Source: Agromyces ramosus
GTDB lineage: Bacteria > Actinomycetota > Actinomycetes > Actinomycetales > Microbacteriaceae
NCBI RefSeq assembly: GCF_004216665.1
Contig: NZ_SGWY01000003.1
Coordinates: 833,068 to 897,067, forward strand
Length of the DNA: 64,000 nucleotides
Reading direction: 5' to 3'
The translations under genes were made by a program, and so were the position numbers. The notes under the pieces are model-generated. The model searched no databases. It saw only the letters and a list, made by a program, of their open reading frames with translations, and was not told the DNA's origin. Shown here piece after piece: positions 58,326 to 64,000 of the stretch (position 1 is the stretch's first letter; each line of letters begins with the position of its first letter).

Positions 58326-58910
58326 TCAGCGAGCATCCCCGTTCGGCGACAGGTCGTCGTCGACCGTGTCGGTGGGCTGCTCGGCCGGGGCGCCGTCACG
58401 GAGCGGGGACAGGTCGTCCTCGACCGTGACGGGAGCGCTTCCCTTGAGCTCGCGGATCGCCGCGGCGCTCATCGACTGACCGGCCGCGGTGGTGACGGGC
58501 TGACCGGCGTGCAACTCGCGTCGCGCGTCGGGGCTCCAGCGGACGGGGGCCTGCTCGACCGGCTGCGAGTGCAGCTCGCGACGGGCATCCGCGCTGAACG
58601 CGGGCGCGACGTCGGACCGGACGGCCTGCGAGTGCAGCTCGCGACGGGCGTCGGCGCTGAACGCACGCGCGGCGTCGGACTGGGCGGCCTGCTCGATCGC
58701 TCGCTCGACGCGGTCGGCGACGACCTGGTTGGGCGAGAGCTGCTCCTGCGCGATCACGTGACCGCGGGCGATGCCGATGGCGGCGGCATTGGCCGCCGGA
58801 CGAAGGTCGTCGCGCACCTGTCCGCCTTGTGCGGCTGCGCCGGCGCATCCGCTCATCAGAACCACCAGCGACACGGTGAGGATCACCGGCGCCGCCGTTC
58901 GTGTGTTCAT
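58326..58910 (-). CDS. Repeat-bearing lipoprotein (SADARRELH repeats)
   Basis: Exported lipoprotein of 194 residues: signal core VILTVSLVVLMSGC with lipobox SGC at about residue 23. The mature part contains three clear repeats of a ~20-residue unit with core [SP]DARRELH and a fourth related unit (SAAAIRELKG). It ends with two DDLSP motifs (VEDDLSP, VDDDLSP). I do not recognise a family. The repeats are charged, amphipathic and lack cysteines. The ATG at 58910 has GGAAAGA upstream. A palindrome (58935-58950) sits just before it. Confidence 0.78.
   Translation of the reverse strand: MNTRTAAPVILTVSLVVLMSGCAGAAAQGGQVRDDLRPAANAAAIGIARGHVIAQEQLSPNQVVADRVERAIEQAAQSDAARAFSADARRELHSQAVRSDVAPAFSADARRELHSQPVEQAPVRWSPDARRELHAGQPVTTAAGQSMSAAAIRELKGSAPVTVEDDLSPLRDGAPAEQPTDTVDDDLSPNGDAR
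58562..58687. repeat. Two 63-bp direct repeats in the lipoprotein gene
   Basis: Units at 58562-58624 and 58625-58687 share a nearly identical 25-base core (ctgcgagtgcagctcgcgac and onward) and encode the SADARRELH repeats. Similarity at DNA level shows recent duplication of a 21-residue unit. Confidence 0.8.
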
Positions 58911-59267
58911 GACATCTTTCCTTTCGGGGGTTGGGATACCACCTGGTATCGGGGGTGATGCGAACGTACGAGCGGCGCGAATCCGCCGGATCCGTGCAAC
59001 CCCCTGACGCGGCTCGGAATAATCCTGAGAATGTCTCAGTGCAGCGTGGAGTCGAGCCCTCCGAATGGCGCACCGGCACCCTGAGGACGCCCGGGCGGCG
59101 GCCCTGTGCGCGCTGCGGCGAAGTCCGTCGCGGATTCTCGGGTGCACGCAGGAAAGCCGCGCCGGACCACAACACATCGCGGGATGCTCGCGTCTAGCCT
59201 TGGAGGACCGGCCGATCGGCCGCGTCCATGTCGCGCCTGCGACCAGCACCCGGGAACGGAGGTTCAC
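58911..59267. other. Intergenic region of 357 bp with two palindromes
   Basis: No gene supported. Contents: GATACCA-CC-TGGTATC (58935-58950), a perfect 7-bp inverted repeat 25 bases before the lipoprotein start, and CTGAGA-ATG-TCTCAG (59025-59039) near a less GC-rich patch (ggaataatcc). The long right part (59040-59260) has no clear promoter except a possible TAGCCT at 59206-59211 before the DUF6421 gene. Open frames here are short and lack codon bias. Confidence 0.6.
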
Positions 59268-60734
59268 ATGTCGAACATCACGATCGACGCCATCATCGGC
59301 GAACCCGAGGTCCTCGAGGACGAGGTCACCGCGGCCGACATCGCACTCGCCGCCGGCGTGGAGGCCGATCCCGCTTGGCTCCGGCTCAAGGACTCCGCCA
59401 CGAAGCTGCAGGCGCTGCAGGCGAAGGACGGCTCCGTGCCCGAGGAGGCCGAACGGTCCGAGGCATCCGCCCTCGTCGACGCCATCGTCGAGGCGATCGA
59501 GGCCCTCGCTCCGCGGTTCCCGCACGAGTCCGCGTACCTCGAGGCCTCCGTGGTCGACTTCAGGCGATGGCAGGCCGAGGGGCTCGGCGTGCCCGACTTC
59601 CTCGACTCGCTCGTGGCGTTCCAGCCGCAGCGGGTCCGCGTCGACGGCATCCGCCACCTCGTCGTCTTCCCCATGGTCACCCAGAACGGGTCGGCCGACC
59701 GGCACGTCGAGGCGCTCGTCGTCGAGACGATCTGGCCCGAGTTCATCGCCGCCCTCGAGGCCGGCGACTACTCGAACAAGCTGTTCGTGAGCCTGCGACT
59801 CGTCGACTTCACGCCCGGCTACGACACGAACTCGGCGGTGCTCTTCCCCGAGACGGTGGCGATGCGCGAGATCCCGCCGTTCACGTGGGGTGCGATCTTC
59901 CAGGACCGCGAGGCCGCCCGGTACCGCCGTGTGGTGCGCGCGGCATCCGAGATCACGAAGCTCGAGCTGCCCGATGACGCGGCCGCCCTGCTCGACGACC
60001 AGGACCTCGCCGAGCGCACGTTCGTGATGTGGGACATCATCCACGACCGCACCCACATGCGCGGCGACCTGCCGTTCGACCCGTTCATGATCAAGCAGCG
60101 CATGCCGTTCTTCCTCTACTCGCTGGAGGAGCTGCGGTGCGACCTCACCGCGTTCCGCGAGTCGGTGAAGATCGAGCGCAGCCTCCGCAGGCGAGCGACT
60201 GAGCTCGACAGGGGCGTCGGCGAGCCGCTCACCGCGGTCGAGTCGCAGCTGCTCGGCCACGCGAAGCTCGTGCAGTACGCGGTGATCTTCGACCGCATCT
60301 TCCGCTTCGCGATCACCGGATCGCGCGTGCGCAATTACGACGGGCTCGGCGGGCAACTGCTGTTCGCGTGGCTGCACCGCAAGCACGTGCTCGAGTGGAC
60401 GGACGTCTCACTGAGCTTCGACTGGGACGCGGTGCCCGACGCCGTCGTGGAGCTGGGCGACGCGATCGATGAGCTCTACTGGAAGTCGATCGACCGCCCG
60501 AAGACGGCCCACTGGCTCGCCGCGTACGACCTCGTGCGCAGCGTCGTGACGCCGAACCCGGCGTCGGTGTGGGCCGAGGGGCTGCCGCGGGAGGTGCTCG
60601 CCGGCCCGCCGAAGGGCTACACCGACCTCGTGATGGACGACGAGTTCCCGCTCTCGATGTTCTACGAGGCGCTCGACAAGAAGATGAAGCCCGTCATCGA
60701 GTCGACGGTCGGCATCACCGCCGCCGATGCCTGA
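59268..60734 (+). CDS. DUF6421 family protein
   Basis: A 488-residue cytoplasmic protein of a conserved actinobacterial family of unknown function. An acidic N-terminal helical part (1-90) is followed by LVVFPMVTQNGSADRHVEALVVETIW in pattern, FTPGYDTNSAVLFPETV and a central FVMWDIIHDRTHMRGDLPFDPFM segment. That His-Asp-rich IHDRTHMRGD stretch could bind a metal. No transmembrane helices. The ATG at 59268 follows GGAACGGAGG. It overlaps the next SDR gene by 8 bases; the two appear to be a functional pair. Confidence 0.85.
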   Translation: MSNITIDAIIGEPEVLEDEVTAADIALAAGVEADPAWLRLKDSATKLQALQAKDGSVPEEAERSEASALVDAIVEAIEALAPRFPHESAYLEASVVDFRRWQAEGLGVPDFLDSLVAFQPQRVRVDGIRHLVVFPMVTQNGSADRHVEALVVETIWPEFIAALEAGDYSNKLFVSLRLVDFTPGYDTNSAVLFPETVAMREIPPFTWGAIFQDREAARYRRVVRAASEITKLELPDDAAALLDDQDLAERTFVMWDIIHDRTHMRGDLPFDPFMIKQRMPFFLYSLEELRCDLTAFRESVKIERSLRRRATELDRGVGEPLTAVESQLLGHAKLVQYAVIFDRIFRFAITGSRVRNYDGLGGQLLFAWLHRKHVLEWTDVSLSFDWDAVPDAVVELGDAIDELYWKSIDRPKTAHWLAAYDLVRSVVTPNPASVWAEGLPREVLAGPPKGYTDLVMDDEFPLSMFYEALDKKMKPVIESTVGITAADA

Positions 60735-61473
60735 GCAGGATGACGCCGAGTCGCCCGAATCCGCACGGGTTCGGGCGACTCGGGGCGTCGCCGGCCGGAC
60801 GGTGCTCATCGCGGGAGCGACGAGCGCGTCGGGTCGGGCGGTCGCGCGGGCGCTCCTCGATGCCGGCGCGCGCGTGGTCGTCGTCGGCAGCGACGAGGGC
60901 CGTCTCCGGCACCTGGAAGCGGAGCTGCCCGGCGTTCTGGGCGAGCACGCCGACCTCACCGACGGCGACGACGTGCTCGAGCTCTCGATGCGCGTGCACG
61001 CGCGGGTCGGCGATCTCGACGGCGTGATCCACCTCGTCGGCGGCTGGCGGGGCGGTGGCGGCATCATGGGCCAGACCGAAGAGGACTACCGGGTGCTCGA
61101 TCGCTCGTTCACGGCGCTTCGCTACGTGAGTCGCGCGTTCTGGCAGGACCTCATCACCTCGACCGCGGGCCGCATCGCCATCGTGTCGTCCGTCACGGTC
61201 GACGCTCCGACCACCGGCAACGCGAACTACGCCGCAGTCAAGGCCGCGAGCGAATCGTGGATGCGCTCGCTCGCGAACGGCTTCGCGCCCCGGCCCGTGG
61301 ACAGCGCCGGGGCACGGCAGCCCCTCGAACCCGGTGGAGGAGCCGCGGTCGTCTTCCGCGTGCGATCGCTCGCGGGACTCGAGGACCGGCTGGCGGCATC
61401 CGTCGTCGACCTCTGGGACGCCGACGCCGCCGAGTTGAACGGCCGCGTCGAGGTGCTCGCGCCGCCCGCCTGA
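60727..61473 (+). CDS. Short-chain dehydrogenase/reductase paired with DUF6421
   Basis: SDR-family protein of 248 residues. The dinucleotide loop is GATSASG (the middle Gly of TGxxxGxG is Ala), and DLTDGDDV, IHLVGGWRGGGG (in place of NNAG) and the NYAAVKAA catalytic Tyr-Lys follow. The LVGGWRGG variant and long Gly loop suggest altered cofactor or substrate binding. The C terminus seems shortened relative to classical SDRs. It is translationally coupled to the DUF6421 gene by overlap. Confidence 0.82.
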   Translation: MPEQDDAESPESARVRATRGVAGRTVLIAGATSASGRAVARALLDAGARVVVVGSDEGRLRHLEAELPGVLGEHADLTDGDDVLELSMRVHARVGDLDGVIHLVGGWRGGGGIMGQTEEDYRVLDRSFTALRYVSRAFWQDLITSTAGRIAIVSSVTVDAPTTGNANYAAVKAASESWMRSLANGFAPRPVDSAGARQPLEPGGGAAVVFRVRSLAGLEDRLAASVVDLWDADAAELNGRVEVLAPPA

Positions 61474-61504
61474 CGGGCTCGCATCGACCGCCTCGGCGCG
61501 GAGC

Positions 61505-62200
61505 TCAGCTCGACCCGTCGGTGACGCGCAGCGCGTGGCCCCAGCAGCCGGCGTCCTCCCCGCGGGTCTCGTCGCCCGGGGTCGTCGCGCCGTAGAGGGC
61601 GAGCTCCCATGCCGAGAACTGCTCGGGCGTGAGGTCGTCGGGCATGGCCGGGAAGCGGTTGGACGGGTCGGAGCTCATGCTCCACCACTCCCAGTAGCGG
61701 TAGTCGTGTCCGGCATCGGCCATGCACGTTCGCACCACCTGCTGGAAGCGGCGCCACGCCTCGCGTTCGTCCGCGCTCGGAGGCGCGGCATCCGGGTCGG
61801 GGGTCCGCGGCGGACCACCGGGCGCACGCCCGATCGCGTCCGGCGCGTCGCCGGACGGCCGGTCGGGGAGGGCGGCGTCGGGATCGGGGCTCGGGGTCGG
61901 CGCGGGTGCGGCCCCCTCGCCGGTCGGCGGGGTTCCGGCGGGCGGGATCGAGGGATGCGGCGTCGCGGGCGCCGGCAGCGGTGCGCCGTCGGCGTGGGCC
62001 TGGTCCACCGTGCCGCCGGGCTGCGAGCGGATGCCGCCGGCTTCGCCGGCCTCGTACCCCTCAGGAACGGTGGGCGCGGCCTGCGGATACCGCGCGTCGT
62101 AGAAGACGGGTGCGCCCGTGGTGGCCGCCGCGGCGCCGATGAAGACGGCGCCGGCGAAGGCGGCGACGACGCCGAGGCTCACGAACAGCGCCGTGCGCAT
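61505..62200 (-). CDS. Unknown exported or membrane-anchored protein
   Basis: A 231-residue protein with an N-terminal hydrophobic segment (LFVSLGVVAAFAGAVFIGAAAA) acting as signal or anchor. A long Pro/Ala/Asp-rich linker (about 35-150) follows, then a compact C-terminal domain (about 155-231) with two Cys and many aromatics (RTCMADAGHDYRYWEWWS, FSAWELALYG, DAGCWGHAL). The Cys pair probably forms a disulfide outside. I do not recognise the family. Convergent with the SDR gene. Confidence 0.72.
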   Translation of the reverse strand: MRTALFVSLGVVAAFAGAVFIGAAAATTGAPVFYDARYPQAAPTVPEGYEAGEAGGIRSQPGGTVDQAHADGAPLPAPATPHPSIPPAGTPPTGEGAAPAPTPSPDPDAALPDRPSGDAPDAIGRAPGGPPRTPDPDAAPPSADEREAWRRFQQVVRTCMADAGHDYRYWEWWSMSSDPSNRFPAMPDDLTPEQFSAWELALYGATTPGDETRGEDAGCWGHALRVTDGSS

Positions 62201-62253
62201 CGCGACCCTCCCCCCGACGGCGCACCCTCGACGGCGGCGCGTGTCCGGACATG

Positions 62254-63615
62254 CTATCCGCGATCGGTGTCCCCCGAAAGGGGCACGTCGCCGGATGCGT
62301 CATCGGCGGGCACCTCGCCCGGCGCGGCATCCGCGGTCTCCGCGGCGGGCGTGACCTCGACCGCCGTGTCGGCGGGCGGTCGCTGCGCCCGGCTCAGCAG
62401 CAGGAACGGGGTGGCGATCGCGTTGATGACGCCGCTCCACAGCAGCGAGGCGCCGTAGCCGCCGAGGTCGGCCGAACGGCCCAGGATCGGCTGGAACACC
62501 ACGCCGCCCGCACTGCCCAGCAGCGAGTCGAACGAGAGCACCGTCGCGCGTTGCTTCGACGGGATCATGTCGTTGAGGTAGGCACGATGCACGGGATCGT
62601 CGATCGATGAGGCGATGCCCCAGACCGCGAGCAGGACGATGGCGATCCAGAAGTTCGTCGTGAACGCGAGCGCGACGAGCACGACGGAGCTCGACACGGT
62701 GGCGAGCAGGATCGCGGACGTCCGCTTGCGGAAGAGCCGCCGGACGTAGGGCGCGAGGATGCCGCCGACGATGCCGGCGCCCGAGAGGATCGCGGCGGCG
62801 AGGCCGGCGATCGAGTACGCGCCCTCGTCGCCCCAGAGTTCGAGCAGGTACGGCTGGAGCGCGTAGAAGACGTAGATGCCGACGCCCGCGGTGAACGGCG
62901 TGGCGAGCATGAGCCACCGGACCGGTGGGTTGCCGAGCCCGTAGTGGATCGACGCCCGCAGCACGGTGCGGGTGGCCGCAATCGGGCCCTCACCGCGGTC
63001 GGGGGTGAAACCGAGGTCGCGCATGGTCAGTGCGGCCACCACGAACATCAGCACGAGCACGCCGGCCCGGATCAGGAACGGCACGCCGAGGTTCGTGAGC
63101 TGCGCCACCACGCCGCCCAGTACCGAGCCGCCGAGCATCGCCACGCTTCCGACGATCAGGGCGCGACCGAACACGGTCTCGAGGCTCCCGCGGTACTCGG
63201 TCGCACGCAGGGCGTCGACGAGCCACGCGTCCACGGCGCCGGAGAAGAACGTGAATCCGAGCCCCAGCAGAACCGACACGACCGCCCACGCCCAGAACGG
63301 CGACTCCCACACCCAGAGCAGGTAGTAGAGCACCGTGGTCACCGCGAGGGTCACCGTGCCGAGCAAGTACGAGGCGCGGCGTCCGAGCGTGTCGGCGACG
63401 ACGCCCGTCGGGATCTCGAAGAGGAACATGCCGGCGCTGAAGAACGCGTTCGCGGCGAAGGCCTCGAGGTTGGACAGTCCCGCGTCCAGCAGGAACAGCG
63501 TGTTGATGCCCCAGATGAACGAGGCGGCCAGCGTGTTGCCCAGCATGAGCGTGTAGTAGACGGCCTGCACGCTCCTGGCCGTCGGGACCCGTCGCGCCCC
63601 GGCGTTCACGAGCAT
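62254..63615 (-). CDS. MFS transporter
   Basis: Major facilitator protein of 453 residues with 12 predicted spans. Motif A-like TGVVADTLGRRASYLLG after span 2 and the mirrored FQPILGRSADLGGYGASLLW in the second half are visible. The charged C-terminal tail of about 45 residues is disordered. The ATG at 63615 abuts GGAG; a GTG at 63609 has better spacing. Substrate unknown; the pattern resembles uncharacterised exporters rather than sugar importers. Confidence 0.88.
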   Translation of the reverse strand: MLVNAGARRVPTARSVQAVYYTLMLGNTLAASFIWGINTLFLLDAGLSNLEAFAANAFFSAGMFLFEIPTGVVADTLGRRASYLLGTVTLAVTTVLYYLLWVWESPFWAWAVVSVLLGLGFTFFSGAVDAWLVDALRATEYRGSLETVFGRALIVGSVAMLGGSVLGGVVAQLTNLGVPFLIRAGVLVLMFVVAALTMRDLGFTPDRGEGPIAATRTVLRASIHYGLGNPPVRWLMLATPFTAGVGIYVFYALQPYLLELWGDEGAYSIAGLAAAILSGAGIVGGILAPYVRRLFRKRTSAILLATVSSSVVLVALAFTTNFWIAIVLLAVWGIASSIDDPVHRAYLNDMIPSKQRATVLSFDSLLGSAGGVVFQPILGRSADLGGYGASLLWSGVINAIATPFLLLSRAQRPPADTAVEVTPAAETADAAPGEVPADDASGDVPLSGDTDRG

Positions 63616-63919
63616 CTCCGACGTTGCGTCACCCGATCATCCTGCCCTCGTGGGGCGCGCCTGCCAAGCGAATCGTCGACTCCGCGCAGTTCTACCGAGC
63701 GTTTTACAAAAGTCGCCACGCGACCGGACTCTTTTGCTTGACGCACCTGAGAGAAATGTCGTAGCCTCCGAGAAAGTTCGTGAAGCCGGATCTCACGGGC
63801 ACACCGGGGTGCGCAGACCTGAAGCGATCCGAACACTCCGGGGGACGTGTTGCAGCGTGCTCCCGCCGACGCGCAGCGGCCGGCACCGATCCCCAGGAAC
63901 ACCATTGCAAAGGAGCATC
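63616..63919. other. Intergenic region of 304 bp with promoter and long leader
   Basis: Divergent region between the MFS gene and the last, truncated gene. It holds an AT-rich patch (63700-63740), a strong rightward promoter and a predicted 5' leader of about 145 bases with several GC-rich inverted segments before AAAGGAGC. No coding frame in it is convincing. Confidence 0.6.
63707..63767 (+). promoter_or_regulatory. Promoter of the last gene with upstream inverted repeat
   Basis: TTGACG (63738-63743), 18 bases, TAGCCT (63762-63767). Just upstream, CAAAAG (63707-63712) and CTTTTG (63731-63736) form an inverted repeat, part of AAAAGTC/GACTCTTTT. Its place directly before the -35 box suits an activator or repressor site. 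Confidence 0.6.
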
Positions 63920-64000
63920 ATGGACGATCTGATCGATCGCGACGACAACCCCGAGCTGGGGCGCAGCCTCGGCCTGTCTCGGCGGCAGCTGCTCGCGGCG
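63920..64000 (+). CDS. Tat-exported protein (5' end only)
   Basis: The first 27 codons of a gene cut by the window edge. Sequence begins MDDLIDRDDN and reaches GLSRRQLLAA, a twin-arginine motif (SRRQLL) followed by the start of a hydrophobic region. Export of a folded, perhaps cofactor-bearing or binding protein is therefore expected. AAAGGAGC 5 bases before the ATG at 63920 is an excellent ribosome-binding site. The mature function cannot be seen. Confidence 0.75.
   Translation, partial: MDDLIDRDDNPELGRSLGLSRRQLLAA

Overview
The window is a 64 kb piece of a very GC-rich chromosome (about 70% G+C by eye) from an actinobacterium. Several traits point to the family Microbacteriaceae, perhaps close to Agromyces: coenzyme F420 genes, F420-dependent luciferase-like oxidoreductases, an elongation factor G-like EF-G2, a DUF222/HNH protein, and many genes whose start codon lies 5-8 bases after a TANNNT box with no Shine-Dalgarno sequence (leaderless type). 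I see no rRNA, tRNA, CRISPR array, insertion sequence or prophage. The region reads as core chromosome with many short transcription units. The first gene (a pectin lyase) and the last (a Tat-exported protein) are cut by the window edges.

Layout. 1-8.5 kb: secreted rhamnogalacturonan lyase, DtxR-type regulator and HAD phosphatase. Next comes a tightly overlapped leftward unit of pyrE, a large proline/glutamate-rich membrane protein, ribokinase and nucleoside hydrolase. 8.6-11.8 kb: LysR and GntR regulators, an enoyl-CoA isomerase-like protein and a CinA-type amidohydrolase. 11.8-22.1 kb: a ten-kilobase leftward operon for pyrimidine (or hydantoin-type ring) uptake and catabolism: beta-ureidopropionase, dihydropyrimidinase, an F420-type luciferase-like oxidoreductase, a SsuABC/ThiXYZ-like importer, a class III aminotransferase and (methyl)malonate-semialdehyde dehydrogenase. 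A divergent MocR-type regulator sits at its head. 23.7-28.8 kb: an unknown membrane protein, EF-G2 and a DUF222-HNH protein. 28.9-44.6 kb: F420 metabolism in two groups. The first has cofD followed, after an epimerase gene, by a proposed F420-0 ABC importer. The second has fgd, cofC, an Fgd-like oxidoreductase and cofE. Between them lie an ABC-2 exporter with a LolA-like protein, a truncated hemoglobin and a gamma-glutamyltransferase.

44.6-64 kb: small membrane proteins, exonuclease III, a Ser/Thr kinase with an overlapping lipoprotein gene, an alpha/beta hydrolase, a short-chain dehydrogenase, a DUF1801 protein divergent from an acetyltransferase across a perfect 16-bp palindrome, and an ECF42-type sigma factor with its DGPF (YciI) partner. 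Then follow a TetR/DHA2 drug-efflux pair, two DUF4190 proteins, AlkD, a repeat-bearing lipoprotein, a DUF6421-SDR pair, an unknown secreted protein and an MFS transporter.

How the parts may work together. Fgd makes F420H2 from glucose-6-phosphate, and CofC, CofD and CofE make most of the cofactor. The pyrimidine operon has every step from the dihydro-ring to acyl-CoA but no recognised dihydropyrimidine dehydrogenase. Its only redox enzyme upstream of the ring opening is the F420-type oxidoreductase, so an F420H2-dependent first step is my main functional hypothesis. The clearest regulatory observation is a divergent pair of matching promoters (TGTCGAGAACGG, 11 bases, CGACGC) facing away from each other between the ECF42/YciI unit and a DUF998 membrane-protein gene. 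At whole-window scale, the heptamer GGATGCC/GGCATCC is strongly over-used, in genes and between them. It often forms head-to-head palindromes, including terminator-like hairpins.
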